A stretch of 13,437 nt of DNA from CBDCWA01 sp046048295. Its GTDB lineage: Bacteria; Pseudomonadota; Alphaproteobacteria; Rhizobiales; Hyphomicrobiaceae. Positions 1-7,599 of this stretch are shown in pieces (position 1 is the stretch's first letter; every line of letters begins with the position of its first letter). The position numbers and the translations under genes were made by a program. The notes under the pieces were generated by a model that was not told where the DNA came from, ran no database searches, and saw nothing but the letters and a program-made list of their open reading frames with translations. Location: the NCBI GenBank assembly GCA_046048295.1, contig JBJOGJ010000096.1, positions 1 through 13,437 on the forward strand, in the 5' to 3' direction.

Positions 1-499
1 CTGCGGTCAGCGGGTAAACCGGCTCCAGAAGCGGCAGGTCGCCTCGGGCTTCCTCCCTGACGATATAATCGGGGTGAATGATCTGGATGGTCTCGCCATA
101 CTGCTCGACGCGGCCCGAAACGTAGCGGGTCTCGCCAACCGGAAGCTGCCCCTCGACGAACCGCCGGTCGGCGTGGAAGAAGACGAGATCGAGACGCCCG
201 GTGTCGTCCTCGCAGGTGACGCGATAAGGCGCCTTGGCGTTGCCGCGGGGGCCGGGCTTGTGCTTGAGGACGCGAACCAGGAACGTGGCGATCGTACCCG
301 GCACGGCGCCAACTACAGTCGGCTCGGCACGTCGGTCGATGACGCCGGTGGGGGAATGCCAGAGCAGGTCGATGATCCTGGGCTCGCCGACGCCGGGGGG
401 AAGCTGCACGGCCTTCTTCATCAGCGCCGCGATCCTCGGCCCGACGCCGGTGAGCGACGTGGCCGAAGCGAAGATCGGGGTCAGGATGTCAGGACGCAT
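1..499 (-). CDS. recG: ATP-dependent DNA helicase RecG, N-terminal part (cut by window edge)
   Basis: RecG unwinds and remodels stalled replication forks and branched recombination intermediates. The minus-strand frame from the ATG at 497-499 stays open to base 1, giving 166 codons; the rest of the gene lies outside the window. What is visible is the N-terminal wedge/OB-fold region: an opening with SLTGVGPRIAALMKK, the typical helix-hairpin-like 'GVGP' segment, then IIDLLWHSPTGVIDR, DTGRLDLVFFHADRRF, and the end PLLEPVYPLTA that leads into the helicase core of alphaproteobacterial RecG. The helicase motifs themselves are not in view. The ribosome site is weak (GAGACTGCA before the ATG), but the start agrees with the usual family N-terminus. 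The gene is divergent from sdhE-mfd across about 105 bases. Identification rests on recognising family sequence and is firm. Confidence 0.93.
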   Translation of the reverse strand, partial: MRPDILTPIFASATSLTGVGPRIAALMKKAVQLPPGVGEPRIIDLLWHSPTGVIDRRAEPTVVGAVPGTIATFLVRVLKHKPGPRGNAKAPYRVTCEDDTGRLDLVFFHADRRFVEGQLPVGETRYVSGRVEQYGETIQIIHPDYIVREEARGDLPLLEPVYPLTA

Positions 500-604
500 T
501 GCAGTCTCGGCATTGCTGATTGGCCGGGCTCTGGCGCATCTCGGAACCAAAGAGGCGCGCTCGGCTAGGGCGCGGGGCTTTGCGCAGGGCCGCCCGAGGG
601 TTAT
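500..604. promoter_or_regulatory. Divergent intergenic region between recG and sdhE
   Basis: This gap of 105 bases must hold the start signals for recG (minus) and for sdhE-mfd (plus), unless sdhE is read from a promoter inside recG. I could not pick a convincing -35/-10 pair on either strand. The only clear signal is the ribosome site GAGGG at 596-600, four bases before the sdhE ATG. Confidence 0.4.
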
Positions 605-988
605 ATGACGCCAACAAGCGCGCGTCACGCCAATGACGTGGATGAGGCCGCCCTCAAGACGCCTATCAACAGTTACCGAGACCGCGGGAGCCGCAGGACT
701 TTGACCGACCAGCCGTTGAGCGATATCCAGTTGCGCCGCAAACGTGCGGCCTACCGAGCGCACCACCGTGGCACCAAGGAGATGGACTGGCTCGTCGGCC
801 GCTACGCCGACGCCCGCGTGGGCGACATGAACGACCCGGAACTGGCCCTGTTCGAAGCATTCCTGGCCTTGCCGGACCCCGAGCTGCAGAACTGGATCAT
901 GGGCGACGAACCGGTATCCGATCCGCGCTTCGCACCCCTCGTAGGTGAGGTCAGATGTTTTCATGGACTGCAGCAAAGCGCTGGATGA
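605..988 (+). CDS. sdhE: FAD assembly factor SdhE (succinate dehydrogenase assembly factor 2 family)
   Basis: SdhE family proteins promote covalent attachment of FAD to the flavoprotein subunit of succinate dehydrogenase in the cytoplasm. The 127-residue product has the family signature RGTKE at residues 55-59 (pattern RGxxE), followed by MDWLVGRYAD, an acidic helix with ELALFEAFLALPD, and LQNWIMGDE. The conserved fold covers about residues 41-120. The family is usually about 90 residues long, so the first 40 residues, which are polar and arginine-rich, are extra. The ATG at 605 has a good ribosome site (GAGGG, spacing 4). A TTG at 701 would give a product of normal length, but its upstream signal is poorer. 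The 3' end overlaps mfd by 34 bases, so the two are probably co-transcribed. The recG-sdhE-mfd neighbourhood is familiar from alphaproteobacteria. The family call is firm; the exact start is less so. Confidence 0.88.
   Translation: MTPTSARHANDVDEAALKTPINSYRDRGSRRTLTDQPLSDIQLRRKRAAYRAHHRGTKEMDWLVGRYADARVGDMNDPELALFEAFLALPDPELQNWIMGDEPVSDPRFAPLVGEVRCFHGLQQSAG
943..957 (+). promoter_or_regulatory. Ribosome binding site choosing the mfd start inside sdhE
   Basis: AGGTGAGG at 943-950 lies four bases before the ATG at 955-957, inside the last codons of sdhE. It favours the 955 start for mfd over the ATG at 985, which forms an ATGA overlap with the sdhE stop but has no purine-rich stretch in front of it. 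Confidence 0.6.
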
Positions 989-3900
989 AGGGGGAGGCCG
1001 GAGCGGGCGATGCCGCCGAGCCAGCAAACGTGAGCATACCTGACGACAACGCGATGATACTTTCCGGCGTCCCCACGGGCTACGACGCGCTCATCCTGTC
1101 GCGCATCGCCGACGATGCCGCGGCCGGAAAGCGAGGCGCAATCCTGCACGTGGCCCGGGACGACAGGCGGCTTGCCGAACTCGAGCAGGAGATCGCGTTC
1201 TTCGCGCCCAAGGCAAGGGTGATACCGTTCCCGGCCTGGGATACCGTGCCCTACGATCGTGTCAGTCCCAATCCGGAAATCGTGGCGCGTAGGGTCACCT
1301 CGCTCGCCAAGCTACTGCTCGGCAAGCAGACCAACACGCCGACACTGGTCCTGACGACCGTCAACGCCATTCTCCAGCGCATCCCGGCGCGTGAGACGTT
1401 GCGCAAGTTGCTGAAACCGCTCGCGGCCGGCCAGCGCATGGACCTGAAGCTTTTGGCAGAGCGCCTCGCCCGCCAAGGTTTCGTGCGCACCGGCACGGTG
1501 ATGGAGCCCGGCGAATTCGCCGTGCGCGGCGGCATCGTCGACATCTTTCCGCCGGGCCGGATCAATCCCGTGCGCCTCGATTTCTTCGGCGATACGCTGG
1601 AAAGCATCAAGTCGTTCGACGCCGAGACCCAGCGCACCTCGAAGGTGGTCCAGAAGCTGATCCTGATGCCCATCAGCGAGGTTTCGCTCGCCTCCGACAC
1701 CATCCAGCTGTTTCGCAGCCGGTATGTCTCGCTGTTCGGCGGCAATACCGGCGATGATCCGCTCTACCAGGCGATCTCCGAGGGACACACTTACGGCGGC
1801 CAGGAGCACTGGCTGCCGCTCTTCCACGAAGAACTCGAGACGCTGTTCGATTATGTCGAGGTTGCTGGTGTAACGCTGGACGACCAGGCCGACGACGCGC
1901 TGACGCGGCGCATGGAGCAGGTGCTGGAACACTATGAGGCGCGCGCAGAGCAGCTTGAGATGAGTCGCTTCGGAGCGCCGCCCTATAAACCCGTGCCACC
2001 GGATTCGATGTTTCTGCCGCGCAAGGAATGGGACCAGCGCCTGGCCGCGCAGCCGGTACACAGGCTGATGGAACTCGAACCGGCGGACCGAACCAACGTG
2101 GCGAGCATGGGCGGGCGCATCGGCCGCAATTTCGCGGCTGAGCGCACAGGCACGGCGAGCGAGCTGTTTCCAGCCGTCGTCTCCCACATAGCGAGCCAGT
2201 TGGCTGCAAAGAAGCGTGTACTGATCGCAGCCTGGAGCCCCGGCTCTCGCGAGCGCATCACCTCGCTGCTCAACGAAGCCGGCCTGAAGGAAACGCGCAA
2301 GGCCGAGACCTGGCCCGAGGCGCTCGCGCTCCCAGGCGACATTCCAGCCACCGTCGTGCTCGGCCTGGAGCACGGATTCGAAACGCCCGAGCTTGCCGTC
2401 ATCGCCGAGCAGGACGTCCTCGGCGACCGCCTCGTGCGCACGCGCCGCCGCCCGCGCAAGGCGACAGACGTCATCACCGAGGCGACCAGCCTTTCCGTCA
2501 GCGACCTCGTGGTGCATGCAGACCACGGGATCGGCCGCTTCGTCGGGCTCAAGACCATCGAGGCGCTGGGCGCACCGCACGACTGCCTCGAACTCCATTA
2601 TCACGGCGGCGACAAGCTCTATCTCCCGGTCGAGAACATCGAGCTGCTAAGCCGCTACGGCACGGACCAGGGCGACACCCAGCTCGACCGTCTCGGCGGC
2701 GCGGCCTGGCAGTCGAGAAAGGCACGACTGAAGCAGCGCCTGCTCGAGATCGCAGGCGAACTCATCAAGGTCGCTGCGCTGCGCGCCTTGCGTGAGGCGC
2801 CAGTGATCGAGCCACCATCAGGTGCCTACGAAGAGTTCGTCGCCCGTTTCCCCTACGAGGAGACGGAGGATCAGCAATCGAGCATCGAGGCGGTGATCCA
2901 GGACCTCGCTTCCGGCAATCCGATGGACCGGCTCGTCTGCGGCGACGTCGGATTTGGCAAGACGGAGGTGGCGCTGCGTGCCGCATTCATCGCCAGCCTC
3001 GCCGGCTACCAGGTCGCTGTGGTCGTGCCGACGACGTTGCTCGCTCGCCAGCACTACAAGACTTTCGTCGAGCGTTTCCAAGGCTTCCCGGTCAAGGTGG
3101 CGCAGGCATCGAGACTGGTCAGCGCCAAGGAACTGGCCGCCGTGAAGCAGGGGCTGAAATCAGGCGACATCGACATCGTCATCGGCACGCATGCGCTGCT
3201 CGGCAGCCAGATCGCTATCGACCGCCTGGGACTTGTCATCATCGACGAGGAGCAACACTTCGGCGTCGGCCACAAGGAGCGGCTGAAGAGGCTGCGCGAG
3301 GAGGTCCACGTCCTGACGCTGTCGGCGACACCGATCCCGCGCACGCTGCAGCTTGCCCTGTCCGGCGTGCGCGAGCTGTCACTGATCACCACGCCGCCCG
3401 TCGATCGCCTCGCAGTGCGCACATACATTTCGCCGTTCGATCCCGTCATCATACGCGACGCGCTCCGCCGGGAGCGTTTTCGCGGCGGCCAGACCTACTA
3501 CGTCGTCCCGCACATCAAGGACCTGGAGGAGGTTGCCGAGTTCCTGCGCGAGGAAGTGCCCGACCTGCGCGTTGCCAGGGCACACGGCCAGTTGCCGCCA
3601 ACCGAACTCGACGACATCATGAACGCCTTCTATGACGGCCAGTACGACGTATTGCTTTCGACGGCGATCGTGGAGTCCGGGCTCGACGTCCCCAACGCCA
3701 ATACCATGGTGGTCCATCGCGCCGACATGTTCGGCCTGGCACAGCTCTACCAGCTCCGGGGAAGGGTCGGGCGGTCGAAAACCCGCGCCTACGCATACTT
3801 CACGACGCCGCCCGGCAAGCGCTTGACGGAGGGCGCAGGCAAGCGCCTCAAGGTGCTGCAATCGCTTGACACGCTCGGCGCCGGCTTCTCGCTCGCCTCC

Positions 3901-4521
3901 CACGACCTCGATATCCGCGGTGGCGGCAATTTGCTTGGTGAAGAGCAGTCCGGTCACATCCGAGAGGTCGGCTTCGAACTCTACCAGTCGATGCTGGAAG
4001 ATGCGATCACCAGCCTCAAGGGCGGCGACATCGGCGCGACGAAGGAGCAGTGGAGCCCGCAGATATCGCTCGGCACGGCGGTTCTCATTCCCGAGGCATA
4101 CGTATCGGATCTGCAACTCAGGCTTGGTCTCTACCGCCGCCTCTCTTCGCTCGAAAACCGGGCCGATATCGATTCCTTTGCGGCCGAACTCGTCGACCGC
4201 TTCGGCGACCTGCCGGAAGAAGTTCGCCATCTCCTCGATGTAATGGAGATCAAGGGACTCTGCCGCCAGGCCGGCGTCGCGCAGATCGATGCAGGCCCCA
4301 AGGGCGCCGTGCTGACGTTCCGCGACAATGCCTTCGCCGACCCGGAGGCGCTTATCCGCCTGATCCAGAAGTCGAGAGGACAGATGCGGGCCCAGCCTGA
4401 CCACAAGCTGGTGTTCAAGGCCGAATGGGACCTGCCCGACGCGCGCCAGAAAGGCGTCCGAAGCCTGGTCAAGGAACTCGCCGCAATCGCTGGCCGCACG
4501 CAGCAGACGCGGTCTGACTAG
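955..4521 (+). CDS. mfd: Transcription-repair coupling factor Mfd
   Basis: Mfd pushes stalled RNA polymerase off damaged DNA using ATP and recruits UvrA/UvrB for nucleotide excision repair. The 1188-residue product is full length (E. coli Mfd is 1148). Domains in order: UvrB-like N-terminal module with VRGGIVDIFPPG near residues 190-201; CarD-like RNA polymerase interaction domain from about 513 (SVSDLVVHADHGIGRF) to 615; helicase core with Walker A GDVGFGKT at 663-670, DEEQ at 764-767 and SAT at 790-792; second helicase lobe with QLRGRVGRS at 933-941 and DIRGGGNLLG from about 985; C-terminal TRCF domain at about 1030-1150. No key motif is missing. The start at 955 is chosen for its ribosome site; starts at 985 (ATGA overlap with sdhE) or at Met34 would also leave all domains intact. 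The stop codon overlaps that of the convergent binding-protein gene. Confidence 0.97.
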   Translation: MFSWTAAKRWMKGEAGAGDAAEPANVSIPDDNAMILSGVPTGYDALILSRIADDAAAGKRGAILHVARDDRRLAELEQEIAFFAPKARVIPFPAWDTVPYDRVSPNPEIVARRVTSLAKLLLGKQTNTPTLVLTTVNAILQRIPARETLRKLLKPLAAGQRMDLKLLAERLARQGFVRTGTVMEPGEFAVRGGIVDIFPPGRINPVRLDFFGDTLESIKSFDAETQRTSKVVQKLILMPISEVSLASDTIQLFRSRYVSLFGGNTGDDPLYQAISEGHTYGGQEHWLPLFHEELETLFDYVEVAGVTLDDQADDALTRRMEQVLEHYEARAEQLEMSRFGAPPYKPVPPDSMFLPRKEWDQRLAAQPVHRLMELEPADRTNVASMGGRIGRNFAAERTGTASELFPAVVSHIASQLAAKKRVLIAAWSPGSRERITSLLNEAGLKETRKAETWPEALALPGDIPATVVLGLEHGFETPELAVIAEQDVLGDRLVRTRRRPRKATDVITEATSLSVSDLVVHADHGIGRFVGLKTIEALGAPHDCLELHYHGGDKLYLPVENIELLSRYGTDQGDTQLDRLGGAAWQSRKARLKQRLLEIAGELIKVAALRALREAPVIEPPSGAYEEFVARFPYEETEDQQSSIEAVIQDLASGNPMDRLVCGDVGFGKTEVALRAAFIASLAGYQVAVVVPTTLLARQHYKTFVERFQGFPVKVAQASRLVSAKELAAVKQGLKSGDIDIVIGTHALLGSQIAIDRLGLVIIDEEQHFGVGHKERLKRLREEVHVLTLSATPIPRTLQLALSGVRELSLITTPPVDRLAVRTYISPFDPVIIRDALRRERFRGGQTYYVVPHIKDLEEVAEFLREEVPDLRVARAHGQLPPTELDDIMNAFYDGQYDVLLSTAIVESGLDVPNANTMVVHRADMFGLAQLYQLRGRVGRSKTRAYAYFTTPPGKRLTEGAGKRLKVLQSLDTLGAGFSLASHDLDIRGGGNLLGEEQSGHIREVGFELYQSMLEDAITSLKGGDIGATKEQWSPQISLGTAVLIPEAYVSDLQLRLGLYRRLSSLENRADIDSFAAELVDRFGDLPEEVRHLLDVMEIKGLCRQAGVAQIDAGPKGAVLTFRDNAFADPEALIRLIQKSRGQMRAQPDHKLVFKAEWDLPDARQKGVRSLVKELAAIAGRTQQTRSD

Positions 4522-6368
4522 GGGCGGGCCGGCGCCGGATCGTACCACCAGGTGTCGAGGCTCGTCCCTGTCAGCGGCGAGACCTTGGGGGCGCTGAGGT
4601 GCCGCCAGTGCGCGATCCATTGGCTTTCCGCATGGAACAGCGGGATCACATAGTCACCCGACAAGAGCACCCGGTCGAGCACCCGGACCGCCGCCTCGAA
4701 CTCGGCCCGCTCCTTCGCTGCAAGCATCGCCGATATCGCGACATCGACCGCGGGCTCGCGCACGCCCGGATAGTTGAGCGAGCCCTCGATGTCGGCGTAG
4801 CGGCTCGTCCAGCGGTGGATCTGCTCGTTACCCGGCGACAGGGACGCCGGCCAGCGCCACTGGATCATGTCGAAGTCGAAGCTCTTGAGCCGCGACCAGT
4901 ACTGAGACGAATCCACCTGCCGGATGCGGACCGCTATACCCATCCGCCGGAGCGTGCGTGCAAAAGCCAGAACAAGACGTTCCTGGGCCTTGCTCGCAGC
5001 AAGAAACTCGAAGCTCAGCTGCCGCCCGCTGCCGGTGTGGACCAACGCGTTGCCGCGAACCTCGTAGCCCGCGTCCTTCAGCAGCCGGTAGGCATTCTCG
5101 AGCCGTGGCCGCAACGGCTGATACGCAGCGCCGGAGGGAATCGGCACAGTGCCGGCCATGATCTGCTCGCTCACGGAAGCCTCGTGACCGGCAAGGATGC
5201 GCCGCTCGTCAGCGGTGGCACCAACCCCCGCGGCGGCGAGCGACGAGCGAGCGAAGAAACTGTCGCTGCGCTTGAAGAGACCGTTGTAGAGCAGCCGGTT
5301 GATCTCGGAAAAATGAAACATCTCGATGAAGGCGCGCCTGACACGCCGGTCCTGGAATACGTGGCGGCGGGTATTGAAGGCCAGCGCCAGCATGCCCGCC
5401 GGCCAGCCGCTCGCTTCCTCGCGGAGCACCACATCGCCGCGCCTTACACCCGGGAAATCGTACCCGGTGCCCCACCGGGCCGGGTCATCCTCCTGCCGCA
5501 GATCGATCTGGCCCGCCTTGAAAGCCTCGAACATCGCCCCATCGTCACGGAAGTACTCGATGCGGACGGTATCGAAATTGTGCCGGCCTTTGTTCGCGGC
5601 GACATGCCAACCCCAGTAGTCGGGGTTCCTGACGAAACTGACGCGGCGCCCCGGCACGATCTCGCCAAGGACGTAGGGACCGCTGCCGACGACCGGCCTG
5701 AGGGTGGTCTGGTCGAAGCTGGCTTCGTCGAACAGATGCGCCGGCAGGATCGGCATAAGCCCCACGATCAGCGCGAGTTCGCGGTCCCCGAGCGCCTTGA
5801 AGTCGAAGCGAACCGTGTGGGCGTCGAGCGCAGTGACGTGCTCGACGCGCGAGTAATGGGACCGCATGAAAGGCTGCCCTTTGGCCCTGAGCACGCGGTG
5901 CGAAAACACGACGTCGGCGCTCGTGATGGGGCGGCCATCGGAAAACTTCGCCTCCGGGCGCAAATGGAAAGTGATGGAACTGCGGTCCGCGCTGACCGAG
6001 ATACCTGACGCGATCAGCCCATAGAGGGAGAACGCCTCGTCGGAAGAGCGTGCCATCAGGCTCTCGAAGACGTAGCCGCGCATGCCCTCCGGACTGTTTC
6101 CCCTGACGATGAATGGATTGAGGCTATCGAACGTCCCGATCCTCCCGAGCCTGAGGCTGCCGCCTTTCGGAGCAGCGGGGTTCACATAGGGAAAATGGTC
6201 GAAACCCGGATCCAGGCGGGTCGCGCCGTGCATGGCGATCCCATGCGAGATTTGGTCGCTGCCAGCCCCAGCCCGCACCCCTCCAACGCCGGGCGCCAGC
6301 AGCAGGATCGATGCCAGCAGCAGGGCGGTGGCGCGGTGCAACCGCGCCCTGAAACTGAAATGCGCCAT
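4518..6368 (-). CDS. ABC transporter substrate-binding protein, family 5 (YejA-like peptide binding)
   Basis: This is a periplasmic solute-binding protein of the SBP_bac_5 family, which delivers oligopeptides or similar compounds to an ABC importer. From the ATG at 6366-6368 it has 616 residues and a clear signal peptide (HRATALLLASILLLAPG, then VRAGAG). The start of the mature chain, SHGIAMHGATRLDPGFDHF followed by PYVNPAAPKGG, matches the YejA/microcin C-type subfamily. Later family landmarks are FSDGRPITSADVVFS, VGSGPYVLGE and NPDYWG. An upstream ATG at 6468-6470 adds 34 residues in front of the signal peptide. It has an AAAGG five bases ahead, whereas the 6368 start has no clear ribosome site, so the start is chosen on the signal peptide alone. 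No permease or ATPase gene lies beside it in this window, so its transporter partner is unknown. Substrate preference is inferred from family only. Confidence 0.9.
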   Translation of the reverse strand: MAHFSFRARLHRATALLLASILLLAPGVGGVRAGAGSDQISHGIAMHGATRLDPGFDHFPYVNPAAPKGGSLRLGRIGTFDSLNPFIVRGNSPEGMRGYVFESLMARSSDEAFSLYGLIASGISVSADRSSITFHLRPEAKFSDGRPITSADVVFSHRVLRAKGQPFMRSHYSRVEHVTALDAHTVRFDFKALGDRELALIVGLMPILPAHLFDEASFDQTTLRPVVGSGPYVLGEIVPGRRVSFVRNPDYWGWHVAANKGRHNFDTVRIEYFRDDGAMFEAFKAGQIDLRQEDDPARWGTGYDFPGVRRGDVVLREEASGWPAGMLALAFNTRRHVFQDRRVRRAFIEMFHFSEINRLLYNGLFKRSDSFFARSSLAAAGVGATADERRILAGHEASVSEQIMAGTVPIPSGAAYQPLRPRLENAYRLLKDAGYEVRGNALVHTGSGRQLSFEFLAASKAQERLVLAFARTLRRMGIAVRIRQVDSSQYWSRLKSFDFDMIQWRWPASLSPGNEQIHRWTSRYADIEGSLNYPGVREPAVDVAISAMLAAKERAEFEAAVRVLDRVLLSGDYVIPLFHAESQWIAHWRHLSAPKVSPLTGTSLDTWWYDPAPARP

Positions 6369-6562
6369 GAATTGTCGGTATCGCAAAACCCGTGGCCCCA
6401 ATGTCACTCCGTGCGGCAATACCCGGTATCCTCCCTGGGCCCAGCTTACTCGGCCACGGGATTGCCTCATTCAAGCCTTTAGTCCGCGCCGTGCAGCGCA
6501 GTTCGCAAATGTATGCCACATGCAGGAGAGCGAACATATGGCGTGGCGAGGAATTCGGCGGC

Positions 6563-6583
6563 TGGCGGGGCAAAGCTCCGCCA
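6563..6583 (+). other. Leader hairpin 1 upstream of the IalB-like gene
   Basis: TGGCGGGGC (6563-6571) pairs with GCTCCGCCA (6575-6583) over nine positions, one of them a G-T wobble, leaving an AAA loop. It is GC-rich and is not followed by a T run, so it is not a terminator. It probably sits in the ialB leader RNA, where it could protect the message or affect translation. The pairing is seen directly; the role is inferred. Confidence 0.5.
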
Positions 6584-6600
6584 CGTTCGAGAGGGATCGA

Positions 6601-6616
6601 CCGGGACTGACCCCGG
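6601..6616 (+). other. Leader hairpin 2 upstream of the IalB-like gene
   Basis: CCGGG (6601-6605) pairs with CCCGG (6612-6616) around the six-base loop ACTGAC. It ends 29 bases before the ATG at 6646 and 17 bases after hairpin 1. It is short but all GC. Any regulatory role is inferred. Confidence 0.4.
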
Positions 6617-6645
6617 CGCTTCATCAGATGGAGAAGAAAGCAGAC

Positions 6646-7482
6646 ATGGCACACAACGGAATTCGCAACGGCGGCGTATGGGGACGTGCGCTTGCTGCAG
6701 GTACGGCTGCTGCGCTGGGGGCGATGACCCTGGCCGGAGTGGCCGCTGCGCAGGATAAGGGTGCCGGCAACTGGATCAAGGTATGCGGCGAAGTCGAGGT
6801 GCCGGTTCCCGGCAAGGACGGCAAGGTCGAGAAGAAGAAGACAAAGCTCTGCCAGACACTCGCCGAGCAGGTAAATCCTTTCGGCTTCACCCGCATCAGC
6901 GTCCAGAAGGCCGATATCGCCGATAAGCATCGCATCGAGGTGCAGGTTCCCCAGGGCATGAGCCTGCGCCACGGCATACGCGTCTCAGCAGCCTCCCAGA
7001 AGGAGTGCGACGAAATTGCCGCAATGCTGGCGAAGGTCGTCAAGCGCGAGCCAGGGGCAGGCTTCCCGTTCATCGAGAAGGCGGTGAAGAACAAGGCGAC
7101 CATCCTGCAGTACCGCTCGTGCGCCGGTGACGGTGTCCGCGTTCCGCTGATCTGCATCGGCGAAGGCACCGCTGAAAAGGCGCTGCTCGACAACATGAAG
7201 AAGTCCAGCTGTCTCGCCGTGCAGTCGTTCTCCGAGATCGGCATCCCACCGGTATGGCTCGTCAGCCTCAAGAACTTCGGCGAGGCCTATGGCGGCAAGG
7301 CGATGACCACGAAGGAATACGGCGAGCTGATCCAGAAGCGGAACCAGCAACTCGCAGAGAATGCCAAGAAGCGCAGCGAGGCCGAGCTTGCCAAAGACCC
7401 GAAGCTCGCCGAGGCATATAAGAAGCTGCAGGACGCGCAGAAGGACGTGAAGGAAGCACTTCAGTCCAAGGGCCAGAAGTAG
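6646..7482 (+). CDS. IalB-like (invasion-associated locus B family) exported protein
   Basis: The 278-residue product begins with a signal peptide (Ala-rich core about 15-35, likely cleaved after the AAA at 33-35). The middle resembles the IalB family: NWIKVCGE at 42-49, LCQTLAEQVN at 68-77, VQVPQGMSLRHGI at 99-111, YRSCAGDG at 156-163, and VSLKNFGEAYGG at 206-217. Six cysteines (47, 69, 121, 159, 170, 189) fall in the predicted periplasmic part and could form disulfides. Two things look added: a lysine-rich stretch KDGKVEKKKTK at 57-67, and a highly charged helical tail from about 220 to 278. IalB proteins are usually about 160-220 residues. The founding member is linked to erythrocyte invasion in Bartonella, but free-living relatives are common and no invasion role should be assumed. 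In-frame ATGs at 6538 and 6628 are alternatives; 6646 best fits the signal peptide. An intrinsic terminator follows. Confidence 0.78.
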   Translation: MAHNGIRNGGVWGRALAAGTAAALGAMTLAGVAAAQDKGAGNWIKVCGEVEVPVPGKDGKVEKKKTKLCQTLAEQVNPFGFTRISVQKADIADKHRIEVQVPQGMSLRHGIRVSAASQKECDEIAAMLAKVVKREPGAGFPFIEKAVKNKATILQYRSCAGDGVRVPLICIGEGTAEKALLDNMKKSSCLAVQSFSEIGIPPVWLVSLKNFGEAYGGKAMTTKEYGELIQKRNQQLAENAKKRSEAELAKDPKLAEAYKKLQDAQKDVKEALQSKGQK

Positions 7483-7506
7483 CCACACGGCGGTTAGATG
7501 CAATGC

Positions 7507-7539
7507 AAGGCACGTGCGAGACAACCGCACGTGCCTTTT
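7507..7539 (+). terminator. Intrinsic terminator after the IalB-like gene
   Basis: A perfect 10-base stem, GGCACGTGCG (7509-7518) with CGCACGTGCC (7526-7535), encloses a 7-base loop and is followed directly by TTTT. It lies 24 bases after the stop. The opposite strand has only a short T run, so it may slow but probably does not fully stop transcripts coming from hspQ. Confidence 0.88.
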
Positions 7540-7599
7540 GCGTTTGGCTCGCGCCTGCGTGAGCAATCAGGTCGTCGCCGGAACCTCTGCGCAGTTGGC

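Larger units (their letters stand above)
6369..6645. other. Intergenic region between the binding protein and the IalB-like gene
   Basis: About 277 bases (175 if the longer binding-protein start is used) separate these divergent genes and should hold promoters for both. I could not assign -35/-10 pairs with confidence. Visible structures: a 6-base inverted repeat GTTCGC (6501-6506) / GCGAAC (6530-6535); a ribosome-site-like AGGAG at 6524-6528 before an in-frame ATG at 6538; and two hairpins at 6563-6583 and 6601-6616, described separately. Confidence 0.5.

Noticed and set aside
1312..2604. Long minus-strand open frame (430 codons) inside mfd
   Set aside because: It lies wholly opposite the well-conserved mfd coding frame, resembles no known protein, and is the usual by-product of high-GC codon use.
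3379..4620. Minus-strand open frame (413 codons) opposite the end of mfd and of the binding protein
   Set aside because: Overlaps two recognised genes, has no family resemblance and biased composition typical of an antisense shadow.
4599..6008. Plus-strand open frame (469 codons) opposite the binding protein
   Set aside because: Antisense to a clearly conserved substrate-binding protein; no signal peptide, domain or recognisable motif.
6232..6537. Very long N-terminal extension of the IalB-like frame, starting at 6232
   Set aside because: It would run opposite the start of the binding protein and its signal peptide; the part before 6538 has no ribosome site and no family match.
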